From contig CM019830.1 of the NCBI GenBank assembly GCA_009763385.1, positions 95,978,649 through 96,042,648 on the forward strand: a DNA stretch of 64,000 nucleotides, written 5' to 3'. The notes beneath the pieces are model-generated. The model was not told the DNA's origin, made no database searches, and saw only the letters and a list, made by a program, of their open reading frames with translations. The stretch comes from Coix lacryma-jobi var. lacryma-jobi (lineage: Eukaryota; Streptophyta; Magnoliopsida; Poales; Poaceae). The translations under genes were made by a program, and so were the position numbers. This document shows, in pieces, positions 32,077 to 43,348 of the stretch (its first letter is position 1; every line of letters starts with the position of its first letter).

Positions 32077-33694
32077 TATTATTAAAGGTCAATTAAGCAT
32101 GAAAATGGATGGATATGTAAACTCCACCTTAGTATAGGAATTAAAACTAATGAATTCCAAGTTTTGGTGAATTGTGAATCCGCAGGGACCAAATCAGGAA
32201 ACAGGCCTCAATTCCTTCCCCTAGAAGGAAACCTGAAGGACCGAAAATGCTTTAGCAAAGCGACCAGAGGGAGGGTGAATGGGAGCCTAAAATTTCTTCT
32301 CGAAATTATGGCCTCTGTCCCAATAAAATCAACCCCGAAAGCTTCGGACTCAAACGTGATGCCCACGACCCTCAGAAAGAGGGTGGATGATCCCTAGGAT
32401 CACAGCGAGGCACCACACAAGAGAGCAAAACAAAGCTCTCAAAACCCCAAGTCAAGTTCGTGCCTAAAAGACCACTCCCAAACGTAGATAGAGGGCTACG
32501 TTGGGATTCCTCCAAATACCGATGCTAACACGTAGCAAAGATATGTAGAGAGGTTCCTAGGTGAACTCTAGGAGCAAACGAGAAGTCCGGAAACGAAATG
32601 GAAAAGCCAGGAGGATCAACGCACTAAGACTGCACAAGCTGCAGATTTCTGGACAGTCCGCCGTCAGGCTCCCGGACTGTCCGGTGTGGGCCGGACTTTC
32701 CGCCGCTAAAGGGCCAGACTGTCCGCAGGCAAAACACCCAAAACCGAACTGTTCTGTTACAGCCCTGGACAGGTCCCGGACAGTCTGCGGTTTGCATGCC
32801 GGACTGTCCGCGGTTCACGTGAACAGTGAACTCCGAGCGTCCGGTGCCTGCTCTGTGCAGCGTCCGATGAGGACCCCAGACTGTCCGCGGGTCCGGGCGG
32901 ACTGTCCGCCAGCTACCGAGCCAAAACAGCAACGCTGCTGCAAAGTCCCTGCTCGGGCCCGGACTGTCCCCCCCCAACACTGGCGGACTGTCCGCCGGTC
33001 ACCCAAGGGGAAAACGCCCGAGGCCAACAGCCACTGCTCGGCTGAAGCCGCGATGCGCGGACTGTCCGTGGCCCATATGGCGGACTGTTCGCGACCTCCC
33101 AGAAAACGCAAAAACAGCGCGGAACAAACCCAAAATCGATTGGATCTTCACCCGATCGAACGAGGCTGCAAACTAACTTCACCCAAGTGTTCTTCTATGT
33201 GTTGGGAAGCTAATCCTAGAATATCGCTCGCTCAACCCAACTAATCCATGAGAAATCCGAAGAACACTAGAAAAGGGAAGAACGAAGAACAAAAACGATT
33301 TCGGCCCGATCTACTGTTCGTGAGGGTAGGGATGAATTCCTTCGGTGGAAATGTTCTCCTCATTTCAAAGAACAAGTTAATTCAAACGGAATCGCAAAAG
33401 ACGCAGCGTAGAGGGAGATCGGGAGAGGGGAAAATCGTGGAGAAAAGAAGAACGCGAAGAACAAATTCAAAACGCGAATTCAACCACGAATTTGATCCTT
33501 GGATTTAGCAAGATGAATTGATTAAGCACTCGGTGTCGGGCTACAAGCCAATCCTAGCAACACAAAGCTTGGATGGCAAAAGCTCAAGAACAAGAGCCAA
33601 CTCTCCCTAACCCTAGCCTTCTCTCACAGGAACAAAATGAGAGAGACACCACCTAGAACTCCCAAGGATGCGGCTGCCCTAGCAGCCCCCTTCA

Positions 33695-33702
33695 TATATA
33701 TA
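33695..33702 (-). promoter_or_regulatory. TATA box in the C6 3' LTR
   Basis: Minus strand CTATATATATGAAG; identical at 41986-41993 in the 5' LTR, where it would drive C6 transcription. The hairpin array lies about 230-440 bp upstream of it in U3. Confidence 0.65.
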
Positions 33703-33927
33703 GGCGCACGTCCGAAGACCAAAACGCCCTTACATTAAGCACTCAACCCAAATACCCCGAAGGGGTAAAACCGTCCAATCCTGACGATCTTCATCCGACG
33801 GCCACGCCCGCACATCAGGTAGCTTCGCCTCGACGTGACCTCCCTAATGCCGCCACGTGCCGCCACCGTCGACCACCGCGCCAGCCTCTCCACGCCGCCA
33901 CGCGTCGACCGTCCTTTCGGACCAACC

Positions 33928-34131
33928 CCCAGTTTTGAGGCCCAAACCGGGAAACCGTCGACCCCGAGTTTTGAGGCCCAAACTCGGAAACCCGCATGTC
34001 CAGGTTTTGAGGCCCAAACCTGGAAACCGTCCTCGCCGAGTTTTGAGGCCCAAACTCGGAAACCTGCCACCCCAGGTTTTGAGTCCCAAACCTGGAAACC
34101 ATCGATGGTAGCTTTTTGAGGCTCAGCTACC
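33928..34131. repeat. LTR hairpin array in the C6 3' LTR (six units)
   Basis: Plus-strand arms: CCCAG/CCGGG (one mismatch), CCGAG/CTCGG, CCAGG/CCTGG, CCGAG/CTCGG, CCAGG/CCTGG, GGTAGCT/AGCTACC. Loops are TGAGGCCC-like. The last unit corresponds to GGTGGTT/AACCACC in C1 and C2: two arm positions changed on both sides. Confidence 0.9.
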
Positions 34132-34749
34132 GAACCCGCACCGTAGACGGGATGTGGTTCGCACACCCCGACCACCGGCACTGATGCCGATGCATGTCCA
34201 GCCTCCACGCCGGGCACAACGCCTTCGCCTTCCTTCTTGACTTGCCGACGGCACTTGCGCCGCACGCAAGCCCGTGTCCGACCTCCCGCCAAGTGACACG
34301 ACTCCAGCGCCTTCCTCCCGACTCGGCCGATGCACCGCACGTCCCCATGTGCTCTCGCTCGCCGATGCCACGTGCCAGCTACCACAGCTGGTCCTCTGGC
34401 CCTCTGGTCCGTCAGTCCAAGCCTCACGTCCGCCCTTCACCGCTCTGGGTACATCGGCATGGCACGTCCGCCGCACAGCACGCCCATCCTTCACCGCTCC
34501 CGGTCCGTCAGCACGGCACGTCTCTACATGACCTTCACCTCGCCATCGACCACTGTATCCGAGCTCCACACCTGCACATCAACACAGCCAAGAGACACAT
34601 GTCGCACACACACACCAACACAGAAACACCACACAACTCACGCCACCGGTTAGTCATAAATAATAAGCGCATAGCGAGATATGGACTAAACCAGGTAAAA
34701 GCCTCAAACCTTCCTTACCAATGTCAATCATTCATCATATATGTTCTCA

Positions 34750-34763
34750 ATCTCCCCCTTGAT
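34750..34763 (-). other. C6 polypurine tract
   Basis: Minus strand CATCAAGGGGGAGAT precedes the 3' LTR start TGAGAACAT. Confidence 0.85.
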
Positions 34764-37189
34764 GAATGCATTGACTCAAAATAAACCACAAAGGAAGGGT
34801 TTGAAGGCAAGCCTCATCCAAGTGCCCAAAAGCCAAACAAAAGCGAACGCAAGGCTACTTGAGATGAGGAAGGATCATGAAAACTCCAAATAAAAGCTCT
34901 CGGTCCCGAAAGAAACGGGAAAAGCGGGCAAAGCCTCCGCACAACCGAAGAGTCAAGATAAACAAGAGTTTCATGAAATCCCAAAAGGTACTCGAAAACC
35001 AATCTCAAATAAAAATTGTCAAACAATCATGACAAAAGAAACCAAGGTACTTATCCACTTTGGTTCACTTGGGGTAAGGGTCAATTTCTCCCCCTTTTTC
35101 TTTCTCTTCTCTTTCTCTCTTCTTTCTCCCCCTTGATGATTGAATTGACAAAAACTAGGCACAAGATATGGTTTGAGATACCATAACCGAAAATCTCATT
35201 CAAGTGATCAAAAGCCTTCGAAGGGCAAAGAAAAAAATCACTTGTCATGAGACATAACTTGGTCCCCGAAGACATGGGCAATGACTCAACGCAACCAAGT
35301 AAGGGATTGGAGCAACAACTCAACAATGAGCAAAACTCGATCACATAGAGCAAAAGACTTGGTTCCCAAAGACATGGGCAACGGCTCGACGCAACCAAGT
35401 CAAAAATGAGCTAGTCCTCAAGAAGACGCAGAAAAAGGCTCAACACCACTAGCTCAAGGCTCAACACCAAATGAGGCTGAATCAACGCATAAGAATGCAA
35501 AATTGATCACCAACAGCCAAGAATTGGTGAAAACAGCTAGTTCCTCAAGACAGAGGCACATAGGCTCGACGCAACTAGCTGAAGGGTCCATACCAATCGA
35601 AAATACCAAGCAAAAACTGCTAGTCCCTCTAGATAGAGGCAAAAATGACTCAACATGACTAGCAGGCTCGATACCGACTGAGAGAAACCACAAGAGAGGC
35701 TCAACACTAAATGGAGCACAAACACTCAGAGCACGCGGAGAAGCAGCAAGACAAAAGCGACTCCCCTGAAAGCAAGCCTATACACAAAAGCTATGCACAA
35801 AGCTCATGACACTAATTGCATTCCATACCAAGAGATGGATACCAATTGAGACACATAAAAAAGCTAAACCGAGTGAAGAAGAACATAAAAGAGCTAAACT
35901 CCCCCTTGCTCAAAGCTCTCCCCAAAAATGCATGACTCTCCCCTTTGTGCCAACACTCAAGCTCCCCCTGCAAACAGCTTCTCCCCTTGACAAAAGGGAA
36001 CATGCTGAGGGGTTTTGACATTTTTCACAAAGTTGACACAAACAAAAGACAAGTCATCAACCAAAAGCATATGGGGGCTCTGAAAAGCACTGAAAGTGAC
36101 CACAAAGTGTATCGGAGCTGGGGGTATGTACACTAAGCTAAAAATGCATGATATGCACAATGCAACAGCTTCACGTGTATAGCAATCAGAATGAAAAGAT
36201 GCTCAAAAGGGTGCTGCCCTGAAAGTGTAGCAATCAATACAAATGCTAGCAAAGGCTCAAACTGATCAAATGAATACGAAATATGAACAATTAATCATAT
36301 GAGCAGTTTTAAGCCATTTGAAAAAGGTCCACCACTAAAATAGCACTTAGCATGAATAGACAGGAAATCAAGTGCTAACTCAAGTATACAAGGTGAACTA
36401 TCCCTAGCAAAGTTCAATCATCATGCAATAGAATGAAGCATAGACTTGTGTTATTTTTCAAATTTTATCGGAGATTGCAGCGGTATTAACACAAGTTCAT
36501 ATTAAAGCATGTGATTGCGAGAGGTTAAAAGCATGGTCATTGCCTAACTTTTCAACCGGGCTAAGCCTATGCAAGAAAAGCAATCGGAAGCTTAAAGCAC
36601 CGGTTTCGGTCTTACACTACACGGCTCAAGTTTAACTCAATTGCAATGAGAAACAGTCTCGATACCGTGATGTGCTGACACATGCAATCCCATCTCGATC
36701 TTTTCATTTCACTTAGACTTGGATCAAATTTTAAGCACAAGGTAAATATGAACAATCCAAGCAAGTGAATGACTCAGTGTAAGAGACATAGCAACCTAGC
36801 ATACAAAAGATAGCACAAGTGATCTCAACACATCCTACCCATGCTAGTTGCCAATCTCAATGGTGAACAAATTAAAGATTTCATAGTTGATTAGTCAAGT
36901 TCACCATTTGCAAAAATAGCTTAGCTCATAACATGTATCAAGTGATCAAAAAGAGCCTAAGCTACAAGCATCATCATGTATAAACAAGGCATACCAAAAA
37001 GAGCATAATCTCATTCTCATTACTATATTCATGAAGCTCTAAAATGCAAGATATACATGATGAAATGCATGCAAAAGCTAGTCTATCAAAGACAAAATAA
37101 AACTAGCCTAAAAAGGAAAACCCAAACAAAAAGGGTATCGGAGAAGCCCAACTAAGATACAACAAGCAAATGCTTCCCCAACTAAAAGG
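34764..37189 (-). other. C6 tail: non-coding, purine tracts and hairpin array
   Basis: No conserved frame. Homologous in part to the C2 tail (16105-17640). Additional polypurine-like motifs (minus strand) at about 35087-35099, 35125-35134, 35899-35906, 35935-35944, 35961-35970 and 35980-35988. The hairpin array is at 35258-35664. Confidence 0.8.
35258..35664 (-). repeat. Tail hairpin array of C6 (five units)
   Basis: Plus-strand outer arms: CTTGGT/ACCAAG (35258-35299), CTTGGTT/AACCAAG (35358-35399), GCTAGT/ACTAGC (35410-35453), AGCTAGTT/AACTAGCT (35535-35580) and TGCTAGTC/GACTAGCA (35618-35664). Inner stems: CCCA-AAGACA-TGGG at 35365-35378, CCTC-AAGACA-GAGG at 35543-35556 and CCTC-TAGATA-GAGG at 35626-35639. 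In element sense the loop reads TGTCTT, as in C2. Confidence 0.9.
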
Positions 37190-37640
37190 GAAACACACAT
37201 CAAACTCACAAGCGAAGAGCCAGGAAATGCTCAGGCGACAGCCAGCAAAATCCTCATCAAAAAGACCACATAGCAAAAAGAGGTCAAGGAAGAAGAGTAC
37301 CAAAACCCAAACTCAGAAGTGTGTCGGTGGTACCTCATGAAGCGCATGACCGCCTGCTAGTGTGATACCTGAGGGGACGCCTGAATCTGCTGAACTCCGG
37401 GGCTCCTGCCTCGCCGAAGTCGTCTCCCCCTCGCCTGATGCTGTCACTCCCACAGGTGCCGCTAGTGCTCGCTGGAGAGCTGCTCGAACGGAACCCCATG
37501 TCATGGCAGAAGTGGGATCGGGTCCGTGAGCCGAAATGCTCTCTCTAGGCTCCTGTTCTCCTGCACACTCAATGGCAGAAGAAAACACAAGGCATTGTCT
37601 CGTCCAGTGTAACCTCAAGGTCTCCACGAAAACGGTTAGT
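37190..37640 (-). pseudogene. C6 pol scraps
   Basis: Short pieces alignable to C1: the RNase H end (around 37192-37202, GGGAAACACACA), the Asp-rich RNase H spot (37240-37260), the end of reverse transcriptase (37330-37355, corresponding to VKRIMRYL), the integrase-RT linker (37390-37530, GCCGAAGT...CCCCCTC and GATCGGG) and the end of integrase (37556-37635). Everything between is deleted: the catalytic cores of reverse transcriptase and integrase are gone. Confidence 0.75.
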
Positions 37641-38679
37641 CACATAAAAGCATAAGGTAAGCTCTCAACAAAAAGAGGTCTACCTATGAATGATACCGCA
37701 AGGAGATCTGAACTCAACCTAGTCAAGACTACCATGCAACAGGATAAAGCACTGCAAAGCAAAATGCAGCCTAGAGACATGATCAACCCAAACATAGCCT
37801 AAGCCTCAACACATGCTACAATGCAAGATAAAGATAGCAATAGATCCAAAAGCATGTAACATGATAAAATTGAGGAAAGACTAGTGCTCAAACTAATCAA
37901 ATCAACAGGATACATGTAGCTACACAAAACTAGCACCTGAAAAGTGATACCTAATGAACATCACCACTACAAATAAAGCTCATGGAGAAGTATGGTAAAG
38001 CATGGCAGAATGTTCATGAGGATCACAGACTAGCATGAAAAGTGGCTCCTCCACAAAAGCTATACACAAAGCAAGCATGACATGATATACAAGATAGCAC
38101 ATGCTAGACTAAGACAAAACAAGATACACAAGAAAATGTACATGCAAGAACTATACAAGTGAGCACATGAAGAACCATCTCATACCACAAGAAATAGAAC
38201 ATGGATGTTCAAGGCATGAGTATGTAAGAAAGCTCACCGAGTAGCAAAAGCCTCTTTGGAGACAAATCTAGGCGGGGTGTAGAGAACCATCAAATCTTGA
38301 TCACATCTAAAATCAAGTTCCATTAGGCGCATGTTCTCCACCCCGCGTCCTCATATCTACACACAAGAGGACAAAGTAACCCGAGTCTTGGATCCCGAAG
38401 GGTTAGCAAGCATGTACTTGGGAATCCAGGACTTAGTCACAAATCTCAACTTATCATGTGGGTTAGCATGATGCAAATGTTGGTTTAAATGCAATTGTGA
38501 AACACCCTTAGAAGCATTCCTCAAAAGACAACTCAAGGAGAAGAACGAGTCGTACCACGGGAAAAGGGCAAACATCTTCCAAGGTTTTTGTAGAAGAACC
38601 AATAGAAGCATCATGAAAAGCATGACGTGGACCACGAGAAGAAGCACTAGAAGCATGTCCACGACCATGACCTATCCCA
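37641..38679 (-). other. C6 interior filler
   Basis: AT-rich, CATG-rich sequence with no supported frame, in the place where protease and integrase would be. Origin unknown; I see no similarity to the other elements in the window. Confidence 0.6.
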
Positions 38680-40372
38680 CTAGAAAGGAGTCATAAATCC
38701 CATCAACAAAATGGGCTTCTTACTAGGAGCACAAGCGTTCATGCCATGAGAAGGGCTATGAACCACCATCTTCCTAGAAGAGCGAGCTTGGCGCAAGCGT
38801 TTGGCACGCCGATAGCAAAAGCTTTCTTGATGCCCATCTTTCTCACAAAAAGAGCAATGGTACAAAGGCCTACTGGAAGGCACACCATTCTCCGACAAGT
38901 GAGAAGTCCCTTGGGACTTAGAACAAGAAGCATCAACATGAGACTTGGTGCCAACACTAGGAGCACACGTGCCATGGGAAAGGCTACGCGGCTTCCTAAA
39001 AGCCTTAGCTCGAATTCGCCGCTCGTGCATGACATGGCGAAAACAAAAATCGAGCGAATGTCCCTCCTTCTTGCAAAAGGTGCAATGAAAAACCGGATTG
39101 GGAGGACGAGTCCCAAAAATATGACAAGCACCCTTGTCAAGAGAAGTCCCTTGGACATCACTCGAAGAAACAGCAAGGTTGGGAGTAGCTATGAAAGAGC
39201 TATCCAAAACCTTGGCACAAGTGCTATCGTCAAAAGACTCACGCGCGACACAAGAACTCAACTCCGGTTGCAAAGATGCAAACTTGGAAATATCAACATC
39301 GGAGTTGGAAAAAATGCGTGACTCAAAAGACTTAGCACAGAGACTCTTGCATCTTTTAGCTAAAACCTCATTTTCAAACATGAGGCGATCACAAGTACCA
39401 CAAGGAGTGTGTTTTCAAATTTTCCATCTCCTCCCTAATGCACTCTGCATATGTGGTATGCAAGAGCTCATTTTCTTTTTCAAGGTTGGCACTCATATCA
39501 TTGTGCTCAACCAACTTGGCGCTCATATCATCGCGCAAAAGCTTCAAAGCCAAAACTTCTTTTTCTAAATCAATGCAAGATGTGCAAATGAAATCGGTGG
39601 AAGAAACATCACCATTTACATCAAGCAAAGAATCATGGTTATCACTAGAAGCATGGCAAGCATTTTTATTTAAAGAGCACAAGCTACAAGGCCTAGAATT
39701 TATCTCATCAATTTTAGCCCTAGCATGCTCAAGTTCATCTACACATGTCCTGTGAATCACACAAAATTCTCTAAGTCTAGCAACAAAAGATTCACAGTTA
39801 TCACATGGTAAAGAAGTATTTGACTTTAGCAAGGCTATTTCAGTTTTAGCACAATCGAGGTCCTTGCGCAAGTCAATGCAAACTAAACATGGTTCGGAAG
39901 CATTGGATTTCAACAAATCAATCTCAGATTTTAAGCTAGCAAGAGAAAAGCCTAGCTCATCATTCTTCCTAACCAACCATGTCACTGCAAGAGGTGCAAG
40001 GTAAAGACGCACTAGACTTCCAATGAGAAAGACCACATCTCAACCTAGCAATAGAGCATTTCAACTTCTTGATCTTTCTATGCAAGGTATCACAAAGCTC
40101 ATCATATCTACTGTTGTCATCACACGACAAGCATTAAATTGTAGAGACATAATCCCAAGACAAGCATAAAGTGTACCTTTCTTGGCCTTGCCAAGTTCAC
40201 GTATACGATCCTCCGTCGAATGCTCATCATCTCCTAGAAAGTCCAGCAAAGCGTCCACCTCACGTTCTGCCTCCAGAGCCTCACTCCTCCTTCTCGCAAT
40301 GTCATCCTCGATCACATGTCCATGATTCGAACCTGAGGACAAGGACATGCAAGAAGAGGAACTTGGTGCCAT
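38680..40372 (-). pseudogene. C6 gag-like frame: coiled coil and two zinc knuckles
   Basis: Starts MAPSSSSCMSL after the primer-binding site, with an acidic N-terminus (EAEREVDALLDFLGDDEH). It has a long coiled coil at about 39389-40036 with repeated CxxC pairs, then CGTCDRLMFENEVLAKRC, and two knuckles CTFCKKEGHSLDFC and CYHCSFCEKDGH-type (C-x2-C-x4-H-x4-C) near 39080 and 38850. Breaks: TGA at 40061-40063, another TGA shortly after, and a frameshift near 39385. The UBN2-like capsid domain of C1 gag is absent, so only the C-terminal gag-like half is encoded. Role unknown; nucleic-acid binding is inferred from the knuckles. Confidence 0.8.
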
Positions 40373-40502
40373 TTCACAAAGCACCGTTAGTGTTAGCAAG
40401 ACAAAAGCTCAACACCTTGGCAAACTACGTCGGAAGCAAAACGCTCTCAAAAGGTCGCCTTCGCGGATCCGGAACCGGTTAAGGTAGAGAGATCCTTAAC
40501 TG

Positions 40503-40514
40503 GCTCCGATACCA
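40503..40514 (-). other. C6 primer-binding site
   Basis: Minus strand TGGTATCGGAGC two bases after the 5' LTR end, identical to that of C1. Confidence 0.9.
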
Positions 40515-40516
40515 AT

Positions 40517-43070
40517 TGAAGGACCGAAAATGCTATAGCAAGGCGACCAGAGGGGGGGGGGGGGGTGAATGGGAGCCTAAAATTTTTCTCAAAATTATGG
40601 CCTTTGTCCCAATAAAATCAACCCCGAAAGCTTCAGACTCAAACGTGATGCCCACGACCCTCGGAAAGAGGGTGGATGATCCCTAGGATCACAGCGAGGC
40701 ACCACACAAGAGAGCAAAACAAAGCTCTCAAAACTCCAAGTCAAGTTCGTGCCTAAAAGACCACTCCCAAACGTAGATAGAGGGCTACGTTGGGATTCCT
40801 CCAAATACCGATGCTAACACGTAGCAAAGATATGTAGAGAGGTTCCTAGGTGAACTCTAGGAGCAAACGAGAAGTCCGGAAATGAAACGGAAAAGCCGGG
40901 AGGGTCAACGCATTAAGACTGCACAAACTGCAGATTTCCGGACAGTCCGCTGTCAGGCTCCCGGACTGTCCGGTGTGGGCCGGACTGTCCGCCGCTAAGG
41001 GGCCGGACTATCCGTAGGCAAAACACCCAAAACTGAACTGTTCTGCTACAGCCCTGGACAGGTCCCGGATAGTCCGCGGTTTGCACGCCGGACTGTCCGC
41101 GGTTCACGTGAACAGTGAACTCCGAGCGTCCGGTGCCTGCCCTATGCAGCGTCCGATGAGGACCCCGGACTGTCCGTGGGTCCGGGCGGACTGTCCGCCG
41201 GCTACAGAGCCAAAACAGCAACGTTGCTGCAAAGTCCCTACTCGGGCCCGGACTGTCCGCCCCCAACACTGGCGGACTGTCCACCGGTCACCCAAGGGGA
41301 AAACGCCCGAGGCCAACAACCACTGCTCGGCTGAAGCCGCGATGCGCGGACTGTCCGCGGCCCATATGGCGGAATGTCCGCGACCTCCAAGAAAACGCAA
41401 AAACAGCGCGGAACAAACCCAAAATCGATTAGATCTTCACCAGATCGAACAAGGCTGCAAACTAACTTCACCCAAGTGTTCATCTATGTGTTGGGAAGCT
41501 AATCCTAGGATATCATCGCTTCAACCCAACTAATCCATGAGAAATCCGAAGAACACCAGAAAAGGGGAAGAACGAAGAACAAAAACGATTTCGGCCCGAT
41601 CTACTTGTTCATGAGGGTAGGGATGAATTCCTTCGGTGGAAATGTTCTCCTCACTTCAAAGAACAAGTTGATTCAAACGGAATCGCAAAAGACGCAGCGT
41701 AGAGGGAGATCGGGAGAGGGGAAATCGTGGAGAAAAGAAGAACGTGAAGAACAAATTCAAAACGCGAATTCAACCACGAATTTGATCCTTGGATTTAGCA
41801 AGATGAATTGATTAAGCACTCGGTGTTGGGCTACAAGCCAATCCTAGCAACACAAAGCTTGGATGGCAAAAATCTCAAGAACAAGGGCCAACTCTCCCTA
41901 ACCCTAGCCTTCTCTCACAGGAACAAAATGAGAGAGACACCACCTAGAACTCCCAAGGATGCGGCTGCCCTAGCAGCCCCCTTCATATATATAGGCGCAC
42001 GTCCGAAGACCAAAACGCCCTTACATTAAGCACTCAACCCAAATACCCCCCAGGGGTAAAACCGTCCAGTCCTGACGATCTTCATCCGACAGCCACGCTC
42101 GCACATCAGGTAGCTTCGCCTCGACGTGACCTCCCTGATGCCGCCACGTGCCGCCACCGTCGACCACCGCGCCTTCCTCGTGGATAGCTTCGCCGCCGCG
42201 CTAGCCTCTCCACGCCGCCACGCGTCGACCGTCCTTTCGGACCAACCCCTGGTTTTGAGGCCCAAACCGGGAAACCGTCCACCCCGAGTTTTGAAGCCCA
42301 AACTCGGATACCAGCACGCCCAGGTTTTGAGGCCCAAACCTAGAAACCGTCCTCGCCGAGTTTTGAGGCCCAAACTCGGAAACCTGCCACCCCAGGTTTT
42401 GAGGCCCAAACCTGGAAACCGTCGATGGTAGCTTTTTGAGGCTCAGCTACCGAACCCACACCATAGACGGGATGTGGTTCAAACACCCCGACCACCGGCA
42501 CCGATGCCGATGCATGTCCAGCCTCCACGCCAGGCACAACGCCTTCGCCTTACTTCTTGACATGGCCGACGGCACTTGCGCCGCATGCAAGCCCGTGTCC
42601 GACCTCCCGCCCAGTGACACGACTCCAGCGCCTTCCTCCCGACTCGGCCGATGCACCGCACATCCCCATGTGCTCTCGCTCGCCGATGCCACGTGCTAGC
42701 TACCACAGCTGGTCCTCTGGCCCTCTGGTTCGTCAGGCCAAGCCTCACGTCCGCCCTTCACCGCTCTGGGTACATCGGCATGGCACATCCGCCGCACGGC
42801 ACGCCCATCCTTCGCCGCTCCCGGTACGTCGGCACGGCACGTCTCTACTTGACCTTCACCTCGCCATCGACCACTGTATCCGAGCTCCACACCTGCACAA
42901 CAACACAGCCAAGAGACACATGTTACACACACACACCAACACAGAAACACCACACAACTCACGCCACCGTTTAGTCATAAACAATAAGCGCATAGCGAGA
43001 TATGGACTAAACCGAGTAAAAGCCTCAAACCTTCCTTACCAATGTCAATCATTCATCATATATGTTCTCA
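40517..43070 (-). repeat. C6 5' LTR (2554 bp)
   Basis: Nearly identical to the 3' LTR, which suggests a relatively young insertion. Includes a 14-base G run at 40552-40565 (plus strand) not present in the 3' LTR, the palindrome block (about 40930-41380), TATATATA at 41986-41993 and the hairpin array at 42247-42451. Confidence 0.95.
42247..42451. repeat. LTR hairpin array in the C6 5' LTR (six units)
   Basis: Same unit order as 33928-34131, with single changes: the first unit has arms CCTGG/CCGGG, the third has TAG in place of TGG in its right arm. The terminal GGTAGCT/AGCTACC pair is intact. Confidence 0.9.
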
Positions 43071-43340
43071 AAACCGACGGGAGATAACGCATTCGCCATG
43101 TCAGGAACCTTCCAGAAGACTCCAGAGATCACGTAGAGACACCACGAGGAGGGGCACCCCGGTTCACTTCCAGGTGGGACCGACCGGTCCCCTGGGCCCA
43201 CCGGTCGGTCTCCCCCTGGCGCCTCTGGCTTCCGTCTTCTGCAAGCTACTTCCACCGCTTTTGAGGATCAATCTCAGCCCTTCGTGAAGTCGGTTCGTGA
43301 AGTCGGTTTGATCTAACGGTCGCGGTTGATCCCTCAGGGC

Positions 43341-43348
43341 TATATAAA
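43341..43348 (+). promoter_or_regulatory. TATA box of solo LTR S5
   Basis: TATATAAA in the context GGGCTATATAAACAGACACC, followed within 60 bp by a leader-like CTTCAGAAGACT stretch. This fits the U3/R border of the LTR. Confidence 0.7.

Larger units (their letters stand above)
32234..34749 (-). repeat. C6 3' LTR (2516 bp)
   Basis: Contains palindromes of the GGACTGTCC type at about 32650-33070, a minus-strand TATATATA box at 33695-33702 and the hairpin array 33928-34131. Very similar to the 5' LTR; one visible difference is the absence of about 30 bp present at 42170-42205 in the other LTR. Confidence 0.95.
32234..43070 (-). mobile_element. C6: pol-less copia element of the C1/C2 superfamily
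   Basis: TSD AAACC at 32229-32233 and 43071-43075. In minus orientation: 5' LTR 40517-43070, primer-binding site 40503-40514, a gag-like frame 38680-40372, scraps of pol (37190-37640), tail with hairpin array and polypurine tract, 3' LTR 32234-34749. LTRs start TGAGAACAT and end GGTCCTTCA. They share blocks with C1 (hairpin array, GGACTGTCC palindromes, terminal 200 bp) but are a distinct subfamily. Confidence 0.95.

Noticed and set aside
33261..33508. Lys/Arg-rich ORF in the C6 LTR
   Set aside because: Inside the LTR leader, repeated with changes in the other LTR (about 41530-41811) without frame conservation.
37313..37627. Minus-strand ORF of 104 codons in C6
   Set aside because: It spans collapsed scraps of RNase H, reverse transcriptase and linker in mixed frames; not a gene.
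40552..40565. Run of 14 G in the C6 5' LTR
   Set aside because: Homopolymer at a site where sister LTRs have shorter G runs; could be slippage or an assembly artefact.
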